DNA of 62,229 nt. Origin: Schaalia odontolytica (GTDB lineage: Bacteria; Actinomycetota; Actinomycetes; Actinomycetales; Actinomycetaceae). The first letter of the stretch is position 1. Every line of letters starts with the position of its first letter. A program made the translations under genes and the position numbers. Of this stretch, positions 7,874 to 16,820 are shown piece after piece. The notes under the pieces were generated by a model. The model did not search any database and had not been told where the DNA came from. It saw nothing but the letters and a program-made list of their open reading frames with translations. The stretch spans positions 1 to 62,229 of the forward strand of contig NZ_PKKM01000011.1 of NCBI RefSeq assembly GCF_002847525.1, in the 5' to 3' direction.

Positions 7874-8989
7874 GTGGATCGCGCGCTCAATCTCCTGCTC
7901 TACCCGTCGAACCTGGCCTCGCCCGGTCGCCTGGTGAAGATCGCGCGTTCACTGTCCCCGCTTTTCTCACGCACCCACGTCGTCGGCATCGATCAGGGCG
8001 GGCTCCCCACGGACGAGGCCGTGGCCCCCACCGTGCGCCTCACGCGGATTCGGGGAGCCTCCCTGGGTGCGCCCCTGGGTGGTCCGAGGGTCGTCGTGGC
8101 GTGGGGCGCCCGCGTGTACCGGCGGTTCGCGAGGCAGCGCGTCGCGGCCGTCTCCGCGCAGAACCTGTTCTTGCTTCCCCTCGCGCACGCGTTGGCGCGG
8201 CGCACGGGCGCGGTATTTGCGTACAACGCGCACGAGCTGGAGACGGAGACGGTTGGGTCGGCAGGCCTGCGCCAGCGCCTCCAGCGCGTCATTGAGCGCC
8301 GCTATATCCGGCGTGCGGACGTGGTGTCCGTGGTCAATGAGTCGATCGCGCAGTGGTACCGCGAGGCCTACCCGGGCGTGGATCCCGTCGTCGTGACAAA
8401 TGCCCCGACGGGCGCGGACGGGGTCATCGACCTGCGCGCGCAGCTGGGGATCCCCGAGGGCGCTCTCCTGTACCTGCATTCGGGCTACCTGGCGCCCGGG
8501 CGCAATATTCCCCTGATTCTGCGCGCGTTTGAGCAGGTGACAAGCGCACACGTGGTTTTCGTCGGAGCGGGCGCGCTTCTTCCCGAGGTCGAGCGGGCCG
8601 CAGCGCAGCACACGAACATCCACCGCCTGCCGCCCGTGGAGCCGGATCAGGTGCTGGCTATGACGCGCGGCGCTGACGTCGCGCTGTGCCTCATCGAGTC
8701 GGGGTGCCTGTCGCACCGCATGTCCACGCCCAACAAGATGATGGAGGCCTTCGCGGCCGGGGTGCCCGCGCTGTGTTCTCCCCTGTCCGAGGCCCGCCGA
8801 TACCTGGGCGATCAGGCCGACACGTGGGTGCTGGAGGATCCGGAGCGCGACCTCATCGGGGCCCTGGAGTCCATCACGCGCGAGGACATCGGGGCTTTCA
8901 CCGCGCCCACGATCCCCACCTGGGAGGAGGGTGCCGCGCGCCTGCGCGAGGCCTACGAGCGGGCCCTCGCCGCGCGAGCCCGCCCATAA
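7874..8989 (+). CDS. Glycosyltransferase, GT4-like
   Basis: A 371-residue GT-B protein. The N-half contains YNAHELETETVG. The C-half contains YLHSGYLAPGRNIPLIL, VVFVGAGALLPEVERA and STPNKMMEAFAAGVPALCS, the donor-site helix typical of family 4. It likely adds one sugar of the surface polymer on the cytoplasmic side of the membrane. GTG 7874 is chosen because it directly follows a TACAAT box by 6 nt (leaderless) and because homology-like sequence begins there. An upstream in-frame ATG at 7772 lies inside the divergent dehydrogenase gene. Confidence 0.85.
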   Translation: MDRALNLLLYPSNLASPGRLVKIARSLSPLFSRTHVVGIDQGGLPTDEAVAPTVRLTRIRGASLGAPLGGPRVVVAWGARVYRRFARQRVAAVSAQNLFLLPLAHALARRTGAVFAYNAHELETETVGSAGLRQRLQRVIERRYIRRADVVSVVNESIAQWYREAYPGVDPVVVTNAPTGADGVIDLRAQLGIPEGALLYLHSGYLAPGRNIPLILRAFEQVTSAHVVFVGAGALLPEVERAAAQHTNIHRLPPVEPDQVLAMTRGADVALCLIESGCLSHRMSTPNKMMEAFAAGVPALCSPLSEARRYLGDQADTWVLEDPERDLIGALESITREDIGAFTAPTIPTWEEGAARLREAYERALAARARP

Positions 8990-9010
8990 AACACAGGTTT
9001 CACAAGGGTT

Positions 9011-10294
9011 TCACGAGGCCTGAGGCCGCTGCCCGTCCCCGCGGTCGTAGGCGCGCGCCGTCAGGAACGCCATCGCCAGCATGCCCACCAGCAGCGCAGC
9101 CATGAGGACGCCCAGCACGGCAACCGTGGTCTCCACTCCGTAGGGGCTGGACGCGAGCCAGATCAGCGGCGCCGCACAGTACACGCACGCGAAGGCCAGC
9201 ATGCGCCGCTGGTGGTAGGTCGCAACGAAGACATTCGACAGCGGTGAGGTCGCGACCGTCAGGGCTAGCCACGGGGCCAGGGAGCGCGCAAAGTATCCGG
9301 CAGCCTCCCAGCGCACCCCGAACACGAGGGGGAAGAGTGCCGGGCTCACCCACGCGAGCATCGCGAACACGGGGATCGAGCATCCCAAGGCGATGCCACC
9401 AACACGCACGACGACTCGGGTCATCTCACCGGGCGGGGTGTCCGACAGGCGCGGCAGGTAGACCTGCGACAGCGCCCCCGCGATGAGGGCGACCGGGGCC
9501 TGCAGGGCCAGCCACGCCATGTTGAACTGGCCGAGCGAGGCCACGGAATACGTGGCGATGAGCATCGGAATCGCGCTCGTGCGCAGCGCGTCGACGACGA
9601 CGTTGGGCACGCCCACGAGCGCCATCTTGCGGTAGCGCGAGGCCACCTCGCACAGGGTCGGATCCTCAGCCTGACGCTCGCGGGCGTCGCGGGCGCGCCA
9701 CGACAGGTAGGCGACGGCGATACCCTGGCCCGCGATCGTCGCCCCAATCGCTGCACCCAGGCCGCCACCAGCCACAAAACCGCACACCAGCTGCAGGACC
9801 GCGATCCCCAGGGCACGCACGACGGAGGAACGAGCGATCGCCTGGAAGCGGCGGTGTCGGGTCAGCCAGTAGGAGCACACCTGCCCCTGCGCCAGGAAGA
9901 GGACGGAGACGCCAACGGCGAGCATCCAGCCCGCGAGCGCACTTCCGTAGCGCGCGCTCACCCACGGCCATGCGGCGGCCGCAATCAGGGTGGCCAGTGC
10001 GGAGGCGACGAGCACGCAGCGCGAGGCGAGGCGAGCCAGGGACCGGGCCGAGGCCTCGTCCCCCGGGGCGGGCAGGACGATGCTGAGGTCGAAGCGGGCA
10101 CCCGCGACGGCAGCGCCGAGCGTTGCAGCGGACGTGAAGATGCCCAGATACCCCAGGTCCGTGTCCGTGTAGAGGCGGGCGACGCCGATCTGGGCGACGA
10201 AGGCGATGACCTGGGCGAGGAGGGTGCCGCCAAGGAGGGTGAGCACCTGCGCGAGGACGCCCGAGCGGGCGGGGCGGGCAGGGGCGTTCATCAT
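9011..10294 (-). CDS. Polysaccharide flippase, Wzx-like (MOP superfamily)
   Basis: A 427-residue integral membrane protein with about 12-14 hydrophobic helices spread along its length and an N-terminal LGGTLLAQVIAFVAQIGVARLY segment typical of polysaccharide exporters. It should flip lipid-linked repeat units from the cytoplasm to the outer face of the membrane. Tandem ATGs lie at 10294 and 10291; TTAAAT ends 6 nt before 10294, suggesting a leaderless transcript. It is convergent with the glycosyltransferase at 7874-8989, with only 21 bp between stops. The exact substrate is unknown. Confidence 0.85.
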   Translation of the reverse strand: MMNAPARPARSGVLAQVLTLLGGTLLAQVIAFVAQIGVARLYTDTDLGYLGIFTSAATLGAAVAGARFDLSIVLPAPGDEASARSLARLASRCVLVASALATLIAAAAWPWVSARYGSALAGWMLAVGVSVLFLAQGQVCSYWLTRHRRFQAIARSSVVRALGIAVLQLVCGFVAGGGLGAAIGATIAGQGIAVAYLSWRARDARERQAEDPTLCEVASRYRKMALVGVPNVVVDALRTSAIPMLIATYSVASLGQFNMAWLALQAPVALIAGALSQVYLPRLSDTPPGEMTRVVVRVGGIALGCSIPVFAMLAWVSPALFPLVFGVRWEAAGYFARSLAPWLALTVATSPLSNVFVATYHQRRMLAFACVYCAAPLIWLASSPYGVETTVAVLGVLMAALLVGMLAMAFLTARAYDRGDGQRPQAS

Positions 10295-10331
10295 GGACTC
10301 ATTTAATCACCTGGGGCGCGCGGCTTGCCCC

Positions 10332-10337
10332 TAGGAT
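10332..10337 (+). promoter_or_regulatory. -10 box for a leaderless leader ORF
   Basis: TAGGAT ends 6 nt before ATG 10344, matching the spacing seen at many other starts in the window. Confidence 0.55.
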
Positions 10338-10343
10338 GGTGGC

Positions 10344-10388
10344 ATGCCCGCTCACCGATCCACGCCCACCCTCGGGTGGAAATCATGA
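10344..10388 (+). CDS. Possible 14-residue leader peptide coupled to a glycosyltransferase
   Basis: ATG 10344 follows TAGGAT by 6 nt and encodes MPAHRSTPTLGWKS. Its TGA (10386-10388) overlaps the ATG of the glycosyltransferase at 10385 as ATGA. Translation of this leaderless mini-ORF could deliver ribosomes to the downstream start. I do not recognise the peptide, and there are no codon runs suggesting attenuation. It may be a coupling device rather than a functional peptide. Confidence 0.4.
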   Translation: MPAHRSTPTLGWKS

Positions 10389-11488
10389 GGGTCGCCCTGA
10401 CGAAGGGAACCCTGCTGGTTCCCCCGACCTACTTCGCGCTCTCGCACGCCCTCGCGATGCCGGAGCTCGATTGGCGGGCTTTCACGCTCGCGGCGCGCAT
10501 CACCGATCCGGCCGTCACGGTCCCCATTGACGAGGCCGCTCCGCGCGCGCTCGCCAGCCCCCTCCCGCTTCGCGTGGCCGCGCAGGCACGAGGCCTGGGC
10601 CAGATGCGCCGCGCGATCGCCGCCTGGAATCCGGACGTCATTCACCAGCATCAGGCGACCTGGTCCCTGCCGGCTGTGGGGGCCGCACGCGACACGGGCG
10701 CACCCCTCGTGGTGACGCTGCACGGCGGGGACGCCTACCCGAGGCTCGGGCGCGGCGCGGGCGCCGCGTGGAACGCACGCAACCGGAAGGCGGCCTTCGA
10801 GGGCGCGAGTCGGCTGCTGGCCGTCACCCGGTACCTGGCGGACGTCGCGCTGGGTGCGGGCGTCGATCCGGCGCGGCTGAGCGTCCACTATCAGGGTGTC
10901 GACACGCACTGGTGGACGCCCACCCCGAACGCAGCAGAATCGCGCGAGGAGCCCGTCGTCCTGTTCGTGGGCGCGCTCAGCCGTCTGAAGGGGGTGGACG
11001 ACCTGGCACGGGCGTCCGCCACGCTCGTGGGGAACCGCCCGCATCGCCTCGTGCTCGTTGGAGACGGGCCACTGGAGGCGGGTCTGCGCGAACTCGCTCC
11101 TGCCCACGTGACGTTCGCGGGACGGCTGGATCGCGAGGGGGTGCGCGACTGGATTCGCCGCGCCCACGTCCTCGTCCTGCCCACGAAGCCGACGCAGGGG
11201 CGGCAGGAGGCCGCGGGACTCGTCCTCCTCGAGGCGCAGGCGTGCGGCGTTCCCGTCATCGCCTATTCCACGGGAGGTACGCCGGAGATGATCGCGCCCG
11301 GGGCCTCGCTGCTCACACAGGAGCGCTCGCCGGACGCTCTCGCCCGCTCCATCGACGAGGCCTTGGCCTGGTCGGAGGACGAACGCGCGGACCGCGGGGC
11401 ACAGTGCCGCGCGTGGGTGGACAAGGAACGCTCGCTGCGGGCGTCAACCGAACAACTGCGCGCCATCTACGCCGATCTGACGCCCTAG
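10385..11488 (+). CDS. Glycosyltransferase, GT4-like
   Basis: A 367-residue GT-B enzyme. Landmarks are VVTLHGGDAYP in the N-half, VVLFVGALSRLKGVDDL and LVLVGDGPLEAGLRELA in the C-half, and the donor-site motif EAAGLVLLEAQACGVPVIAYSTGGTPE spread over the last third. It likely elongates the same surface glycopolymer. ATG 10385 has a weak GGTGGA site and overlaps the stop of a 14-codon leaderless ORF. It is divergent from the flippase and convergent with the oxidoreductase, with 9 bp between stops. An ORF start at 10325 would precede the predicted transcription start and is unlikely. Confidence 0.87.
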   Translation: MRVALTKGTLLVPPTYFALSHALAMPELDWRAFTLAARITDPAVTVPIDEAAPRALASPLPLRVAAQARGLGQMRRAIAAWNPDVIHQHQATWSLPAVGAARDTGAPLVVTLHGGDAYPRLGRGAGAAWNARNRKAAFEGASRLLAVTRYLADVALGAGVDPARLSVHYQGVDTHWWTPTPNAAESREEPVVLFVGALSRLKGVDDLARASATLVGNRPHRLVLVGDGPLEAGLRELAPAHVTFAGRLDREGVRDWIRRAHVLVLPTKPTQGRQEAAGLVLLEAQACGVPVIAYSTGGTPEMIAPGASLLTQERSPDALARSIDEALAWSEDERADRGAQCRAWVDKERSLRASTEQLRAIYADLTP

Positions 11489-11497
11489 CGCCGCTCC

Positions 11498-12481
11498 CTA
11501 CAGGTCGACAGAACGCCCCGAGGCTGCCGAGGAGAGGATGGCCTCGACGACGCGCAGGTTGTCCAGGGCCTCGTCCATGGTGACGTGCTCGCTTCCCACG
11601 CCGAGGATCGCGTCGCGGAAGCGCTCGTGCTCGAGCGCCAGGGGTTCGCGCTTGGTGAGCGCGTAGCGCACGACCTGGCCCTCGCTCACCCCGCGGAAGG
11701 CGGCGATGGCGTCCCACTGCAGGGGCGCGTGGCCGTTCTCGTAGAAGGTCAGGTCCCCCATCGCGGTGTCGGCAACGAGCGCGCCACGCTCCCCCGTCAC
11801 GATCGTCGTGCGGTCCTTGTAGGGGGTCAGCCAGTTGACGAGGTGGTTGACGAGGATGCCGCCCGCAAGCACGCCCGAGGCGACCATCATGTCCTCGTGC
11901 TCTCGCCCCGAGCGCGCGGACGTGCGCGCGTAGATGCTCTCGTAGGGGGCACCGGCAACCCACGCGGCCAGGTCCACGTCGTGCGTGGCCAGGTCTTTCA
12001 CCACGCCGACGTCGCTGATGCGGGCGGGGAAGGGCGATTGGCGGCGCGTCGCGATCTGCTCGATCTCGCCGAGCTGCCCCTCCGCGATCCGCCTGCGCAT
12101 ATCAATGAGCGCCGGGTTGCAGCGCTCGACGTAGCCGACGGCGCCGACGAGGCCCGCGGCCGCGAAGGCGTCACGGATGCGGCGGCCCGCCTCCACACTC
12201 GTGGCGAGGGGCTTTTCGACGAGGGTGTGCACCCCGGCCTCGGCCAGCGCCAGGGCTGCGGCCTCGTGGTGGGCGGTCGGAGCGGCGATGATCGCCGCGT
12301 CGATGCCGGCTTCGATGAGCTCCTCGACACCGCCCAGGACGGGCAGGTTGCCGGCTACACCGAAGCGGTCGCCGCCCGGGTCAGCCAGCGCGACGAGCTC
12401 CACGCCCTGCGTGGCACGAGCGTTGCGCACGTGGTGTCGGCCCATCGAGCCGATGCCGAGGATTCCGAGGCGAATACTCAT
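11498..12481 (-). CDS. Gfo/Idh/MocA oxidoreductase, WlbA/WbpB-like
   Basis: A 327-residue NAD(P)-dependent enzyme. The N-terminal Rossmann motif is GILGIGSMGRHH; the conserved EKP sits in HTLVEKPLAT and a catalytic-type His in LATHDVDLAAW. In Wlb/Wbp pathways this family oxidises C3 of UDP-GlcNAc uronic acid to the 3-keto sugar. The genomic order oxidoreductase, aminotransferase, acetyltransferase strongly supports that role. Start ATG 12481 lies 1 nt after the aminotransferase stop (TGACATG), so the genes form a tight operon reading leftward from 14245. Confidence 0.85.
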   Translation of the reverse strand: MSIRLGILGIGSMGRHHVRNARATQGVELVALADPGGDRFGVAGNLPVLGGVEELIEAGIDAAIIAAPTAHHEAAALALAEAGVHTLVEKPLATSVEAGRRIRDAFAAAGLVGAVGYVERCNPALIDMRRRIAEGQLGEIEQIATRRQSPFPARISDVGVVKDLATHDVDLAAWVAGAPYESIYARTSARSGREHEDMMVASGVLAGGILVNHLVNWLTPYKDRTTIVTGERGALVADTAMGDLTFYENGHAPLQWDAIAAFRGVSEGQVVRYALTKREPLALEHERFRDAILGVGSEHVTMDEALDNLRVVEAILSSAASGRSVDL

Positions 12482-12482
12482 G

Positions 12483-13583
12483 TCAGGCCCCCGCTTCCGC
12501 GAGCGCATTCACGGCCTCGGCGATGCGTTCCAGCTCGGCGGGCGTCAGGGACGGGTAGATCGGCAGGGAGAGAACCTGGTCGGCGGCCTCGCGCGTGGCC
12601 GGCAGCTCCAGGCCGGGGGCGAAGCGGGCGAGGGATGGCAGCTCGTGGTTCGGGATCGGGTAGTAGACGCCCGAGCCGACGCCGTATTCCTCGCGCAGGG
12701 CGGCGGCAAAGCCGTCGCGGTCTTCGGCCACGCGGATCGTGTACTGGTGATACACGTGGGTAGCGCCGGGCGCGACGTGCGGGACGGTGACGCCTCGCAG
12801 GTGGGCGTCCAGGAAGGCGGCGTTGTCCTGGCGCGCGCGGGTCCACGCGCCAACCTTGGTGAGCTGCACGCGTCCGATGGCGGCGTGGATGTCGGTCATG
12901 CGGTTGTTGAGGCCCACGATTTCGTTGGCGTAGCGCGTCTCCATGCCCTGGTTGCGCGCGAGTTTGACGCCGCGGATGATCTCGGGGTCGCTCGAGGTGA
13001 CCATGCCGCCCTCGCCGCTGGTCATGTTTTTCGTCGGGTAGAAGGAGAAGGCCGCGAAAGCGCCGAAAGAGCCGACCGCGCGCCCGTGCAGGCTCGCACC
13101 GTGCGCCTGGGCGGCGTCCTCGAAGACCATGAGTCCATGCGCGTCGGCGATCTCCTGCAGGGCGTCCATGGGGGCGGGGTGGCCGTAGAGGTGAACGGGC
13201 ATGATGGCCCGAGTGCGCGGCGTGATCGCGGCCTCGACGGCGGCAGGCGACAGGGTAAACGTGAGCGGGTCGATGTCGGCGAACACAGGGGTAGCGCCCG
13301 TGATGGCGACCGAGTTGGCGGTGGCCGCGAAGGTGAAGGAGGGGACGATGACCTCATCGCCCGGACCGATCCCAGCGGCGAGCAGGCCCAGGTGCAGGGC
13401 CGAGGTTCCCGAGTTAACCGCGACGGCCCGTGTCCCGGGCACCAGGGCGGCGCAGAACTCCTCCTCGAAGGCGGCAACCTGGGGGCCCTGGGCGATCATG
13501 CCCGTGCGCATGACGGCTGCGACCGCATCGATCTCTTCCTCGCCGATGAGCGGGCGTGCGGGTGGGATGAACGGCTGCGTCAC
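12483..13583 (-). CDS. DegT/DnrJ/EryC1/StrS sugar aminotransferase, WlbC/WbpE-like
   Basis: A 366-residue PLP enzyme. It has NSGTSALHLGL, the cofactor Asp in EDAAQAHGA (about D156), and the Schiff-base lysine at about K185 in SFYPTKNMTSGEGG. It should transaminate a 3-keto nucleotide sugar, giving a 3-amino-2-acetamido uronate when placed after the neighbouring oxidoreductase. GTG 13583 overlaps the acetyltransferase stop as GTGA and has AGGA 6 nt upstream. The substrate is inferred from context; the family is clear. Confidence 0.9.
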   Translation of the reverse strand: MTQPFIPPARPLIGEEEIDAVAAVMRTGMIAQGPQVAAFEEEFCAALVPGTRAVAVNSGTSALHLGLLAAGIGPGDEVIVPSFTFAATANSVAITGATPVFADIDPLTFTLSPAAVEAAITPRTRAIMPVHLYGHPAPMDALQEIADAHGLMVFEDAAQAHGASLHGRAVGSFGAFAAFSFYPTKNMTSGEGGMVTSSDPEIIRGVKLARNQGMETRYANEIVGLNNRMTDIHAAIGRVQLTKVGAWTRARQDNAAFLDAHLRGVTVPHVAPGATHVYHQYTIRVAEDRDGFAAALREEYGVGSGVYYPIPNHELPSLARFAPGLELPATREAADQVLSLPIYPSLTPAELERIAEAVNALAEAGA

Positions 13584-14245
13584 TGTTGGTCCTCACGGGT
13601 GTGGTCGGGCGCATCGGGGGCATTCGAGGACGAGGCCCGGGTGTCCTCGGGCAACAGGGCACCGTCTCGCTCGACGTAGCGGCGCCCCGAGGCCGGACAC
13701 ACCCACGCGCGTTCCGAGGCCTCGCTGGCTGTGTCATCGGCGGCCACGAGGGGTACCCCGGCCTCGCCGACCCACCCAACGCGGCGCGCGGGGACGCCGA
13801 GGACGAGCGCGTAGGGGGCCACGTCTCGGGTAACCACGGCACCCGCGCCGACCGATGCCCACGCGCCGATGCGCACGGGCGCCACGCAGACGGCGCGCGC
13901 GCCGATGGCGGCGCCGCGCTCGACGGTGACGCCGACGCGTTCCCAGTCACTCGCGCTCTTCAGAGTGCCGTCGGCGTTGATCGCGCGGGGGCAGTGGTCG
14001 TTCGTGAAGACGGCCGCGGGGCCGACAAAGACGCCATCCGCCAGGGATGCGGGTTCATAGATGAGGGCGTAGTTCTGGATCTTGCAGCGCCCGCCAACTC
14101 TCACGCCTTCTCCGATGTAGGCGCCGCGTCCGACGATCGTCTCCTCGCCAATGCGGGCTTCCTCGCGTACCTGAGCAAGGTGCCACACGCGGGCGCTGGG
14201 CGCGACAATCGCGCTGGGCGCCACGTCGGCGCTGGGCTCGATCAC
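13580..14245 (-). CDS. Left-handed beta-helix sugar N-acetyltransferase, WlbB/WbpD-like
   Basis: A 221-residue hexapeptide-repeat protein. It has repeated [I/V]GxxxxIG-type coils (for example EARIGEETIVGRGAYIGEGV), the FTNDHCPRA loop of the WbpD group and a C-terminal extension with WVCPASGRRYV, also seen in that group. It should acetylate the 3-amino group to yield UDP-2,3-diacetamido-uronate. GTG 14245 is preceded by GAGGGAG. A TATAGT box at 14320-14325 is the likely promoter of the three-gene operon. Confidence 0.88.
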   Translation of the reverse strand: MIEPSADVAPSAIVAPSARVWHLAQVREEARIGEETIVGRGAYIGEGVRVGGRCKIQNYALIYEPASLADGVFVGPAAVFTNDHCPRAINADGTLKSASDWERVGVTVERGAAIGARAVCVAPVRIGAWASVGAGAVVTRDVAPYALVLGVPARRVGWVGEAGVPLVAADDTASEASERAWVCPASGRRYVERDGALLPEDTRASSSNAPDAPDHTREDQQ

Positions 14246-14319
14246 GGTGTCTCCCTCTCATTGTCGCTCACGCGTGCGGGTGCGCATCGGGGTGCTCGCC
14301 ACCCTCTCAGATACCCAAC

Positions 14320-14325
14320 ACTATA
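14320..14325 (-). promoter_or_regulatory. -10 box of the acetyltransferase-aminotransferase-oxidoreductase operon
   Basis: On the minus strand TATAGT lies 74 nt upstream of GTG 14245 in the divergent spacer. No clear -35 box was found. Confidence 0.45.
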
Positions 14326-14360
14326 GGCGCGCGCCCATCCCGATGTGCGACACTAATCGA

Positions 14361-15041
14361 ATGCAGATGCGCTCCGACACGTGGGTGATCATCCCCGCGT
14401 TTAACGAGGCGCCCGTGATCGGGGGCGTCGTCGCGGGCGTTCGCGCCCTTTTCCCGCGTGTGCTCGTCGTCGATGACGCGTCGACCGATAACACTGCCGT
14501 TCTCGCCCGCGCTGCGGGCGCCTTTACTGCTTCCCATCCCGTCAACCTCGGCCAGGGCGCGGCGTTGCAGACCGGCTTTGAGGCGGCCCTCGCGCGCGGT
14601 GCCCGCTACGTCGTCACCTTCGACGCCGACGGGCAGCACGAACCGGCCGATGCGGCAGCGATGGTGGATCGAGCGCGCGAGGAGGATCTCGCGTTCGTCC
14701 TTGGGTCTCGTTTCCTCGACGGTGCGCGTGCCCCCGTCGGCGCGGTCAAGCGTGCGATACTGCGCCTGGGAGCGTTGGCCGCCCGCGCGCGCACGGGCAT
14801 GGCTCTCACGGACACGCACAACGGCCTGCGTGTCCTCCGCGCCGACGCTCTCGCCTACGTTCACCTCACCCACGCGCGCATGGCGCACGCCTCGCAGATC
14901 GTCTCTCAGCTCGCGGACTCCAGCCTGCCCGGTGCCGAGCACCCCGTGACTATTTCCTACACGGACTACTCGCGTGCCAAGGGTCAACCCCTGCTCAACT
15001 CCGTCAACATCGTCGTCGATCTGGCGTTGGGGGGACGATGA
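14361..15041 (+). CDS. Family 2 glycosyltransferase (polyprenyl-phosphate sugar synthase type)
   Basis: A 226-residue GT-A enzyme. VIIPAFNEAPVIGGVV opens the nucleotide-binding fold, VVDDASTDNT follows, and TFDADGQHEP contains the DXD-like metal site. It resembles enzymes making polyprenyl-phosphate-linked sugars or acting as polymer side-chain transferases. ATG 14361 is chosen. The hexamer GACACT, preceded by TGC, ends 6 nt upstream and may give a leaderless message. The gene overlaps the DUF2304 gene by 4 nt (ATGA); this GT2-DUF2304 pairing is recurrent in actinobacteria. Confidence 0.88.
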   Translation: MQMRSDTWVIIPAFNEAPVIGGVVAGVRALFPRVLVVDDASTDNTAVLARAAGAFTASHPVNLGQGAALQTGFEAALARGARYVVTFDADGQHEPADAAAMVDRAREEDLAFVLGSRFLDGARAPVGAVKRAILRLGALAARARTGMALTDTHNGLRVLRADALAYVHLTHARMAHASQIVSQLADSSLPGAEHPVTISYTDYSRAKGQPLLNSVNIVVDLALGGR

Positions 15042-15508
15042 GCGCCTACCTCGCCATTCGCGTCCTCCTGCTCATCGCCCTCGCGATCACCGCGTGGTGG
15101 CTGGTGCGCCCAGTATCCTCGGCCTCGTCGCTGGCTCTGCGCCGCATCGGCATTGGCATCCTCGTGGTGGCGGCCATCGTGGCGATCCTCGTCCCCTCGC
15201 TGGCGAACACCGTTGCGCGCGCCATCGGCGTAGAGCGAGGGGTCAACCTGATTGTCTACGGCCTGGTCGTGGCTTTCATCGCGCAGATGGTGACCGGATA
15301 TCGGCGCGAGGCAAGAGCCGAGGCACGCATGGCGACCTTGGCCCGTTCGCTTGCCCTCGCGCACGTCCTTCCGCCCGATGCTCAGGTGGATAACAACGGG
15401 GCTATGACCGGCACAGACAGCGATACGCACGGAGTGGAACGCGCCGCTAACGGCCCTGATTCCCCGACAAACTCACCAGATAACGATATGGTTACAAATG
15501 ATGAGTAA
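15038..15508 (+). CDS. DUF2304 membrane protein
   Basis: A 156-residue protein with three hydrophobic helices in the first 90 residues, roughly 4-22, 36-54 and 70-88, then a basic amphipathic stretch and a polar Asn/Asp-rich tail. It matches DUF2304, commonly encoded directly after a GT2 glycosyltransferase and thought to partner it at the membrane. Its ATG overlaps the GT2 stop. The conserved pattern covers the membrane part; the tail looks disordered. Biochemical function is unknown. Confidence 0.8.
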   Translation: MSAYLAIRVLLLIALAITAWWLVRPVSSASSLALRRIGIGILVVAAIVAILVPSLANTVARAIGVERGVNLIVYGLVVAFIAQMVTGYRREARAEARMATLARSLALAHVLPPDAQVDNNGAMTGTDSDTHGVERAANGPDSPTNSPDNDMVTNDE

Positions 15509-16820
15509 CGTGAATCTGCGACCGATCCAGCACTCGGCCGTCAACTACGGACGCTTCGGCCTCCTGCGCGGCGCACTCGCCGTGCTCCTGGCCGGCGTGC
15601 TCTTCGTGGTGTCATCGGCGGGGTTTGTGTACGCCAGTTTGAGCAGCCAGTTCGCCAACCGCGTCGTCAACATCGACGCCTACGCGAGCGACGAACAGAA
15701 CAAGGCAACACCGGACTCCTTTGAAGGACGCGCCGTCAACATCCTCGTGGTCGGCACCGACTCGCGTAACGGCGCGAGCGGCGAGCTCGGCGCGGGCGAC
15801 GCAGATGACGTTCCCGGCCTGCGCAACGACTCGACGATGGTGATTCACGTCAGCGCAGACCGCTCGCGCGTGCAGATCGTCTCCATCCCCCGCGACACCC
15901 TCGTGGACATCCCGGCGTGTAAGCACCGCGACGGGACCACCAGCGAACCGACCACCGACGACATGTTCAACAACGCGATGGTCTACGGCGCGAACGGCGG
16001 CGACGACCCGGAGGACATTGCCCCCGGCATCGCGTGCGTGCGTTCGACCGTCGAAAAGCTCTCCGGCATGTCCATCGACGCCTTCATGGTCGTTGATTTC
16101 GCTGGCTTTATTAACATGATCGACGCCCTGGGCGGCGTCTGGTTCAACATCCCCGAGCGCATCGACGACGACTCCGCCCAGCTCTACATCGATGAGGGCT
16201 GCTGGAAGCTGTCGGGCACGCACGCACTGGCCTACATGCGCTCGCGTAAGGGCCAGGGCGACGGCTCCGACATTTCCCGTATCGGCCGCCAGCAGCAGCT
16301 GATTTCCGCGATGCTGCGCGAGCTCCAGAACAAGAACTACGTGACGGATCCCGGCTCGCTCATCAACTTCTTGCAGGCCGCGATTTCCGCCGTGAATGTC
16401 TCCAATAATCTGGGTGATGCAAGCTCGGACGCGTCCCTTCTCATCAACGTGCTACAAAAGGTCGACCGCACCAACATTCAGTTCGTGACGATGCCGGTCG
16501 AGGAACCCTCCTGGGATCCCAACCGCCGCATCCCCTCTGAGCCGATGGCCCGCAACGTGTGGAGCGCTCTGAAGAACGATCAGGCCCTGCCCGTGGGCAC
16601 AACCTACACTGACGGCAACGGTGCACAGCTCGTGGTCCCCGACCCGACGGCAACGACAGCCCCTTCGACGTCCGCTCCGACGCAGGCTCCGACGACCGAT
16701 CCCGGTTCGGATGCAACCTCCACAGATAACACCGAGCAGTCCGCCTCCGTCGCGAATAACGCGGCCAACGAGGAAGCTGCCAAGCAGACAGCCGCTACCT
16801 GCCCGCCGAAGAACCAATGA
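15498..16820 (+). CDS. LytR-CpsA-Psr (LCP) family glycopolymer ligase
   Basis: A 440-residue membrane-anchored protein. It has a short cytoplasmic N-terminus, one helix near residues 24-48 and then an extracellular LCP domain. Landmarks are VVGTDSRNG, RNDSTMVIHV, SIPRDTLVDIP, the Arg-rich pocket AYMRSRKGQGDGSDISRIGR, and a Thr/Pro-rich C-terminus. LCP enzymes move lipid-linked glycopolymers onto the C6 hydroxyl of peptidoglycan MurNAc. The start is 15498 or 15501, overlapping the DUF2304 end; GTG 15510 is also possible. It is followed by a second LCP gene with a 4-nt overlap. Confidence 0.9.
   Translation: MMSNVNLRPIQHSAVNYGRFGLLRGALAVLLAGVLFVVSSAGFVYASLSSQFANRVVNIDAYASDEQNKATPDSFEGRAVNILVVGTDSRNGASGELGAGDADDVPGLRNDSTMVIHVSADRSRVQIVSIPRDTLVDIPACKHRDGTTSEPTTDDMFNNAMVYGANGGDDPEDIAPGIACVRSTVEKLSGMSIDAFMVVDFAGFINMIDALGGVWFNIPERIDDDSAQLYIDEGCWKLSGTHALAYMRSRKGQGDGSDISRIGRQQQLISAMLRELQNKNYVTDPGSLINFLQAAISAVNVSNNLGDASSDASLLINVLQKVDRTNIQFVTMPVEEPSWDPNRRIPSEPMARNVWSALKNDQALPVGTTYTDGNGAQLVVPDPTATTAPSTSAPTQAPTTDPGSDATSTDNTEQSASVANNAANEEAAKQTAATCPPKNQ

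Noticed and set aside
10325..10384. Upstream in-frame start for the glycosyltransferase (MPLGWWHARSP...)
   Set aside because: It precedes the predicted -10 box and transcription start, and homology-like sequence begins at ATG 10385.
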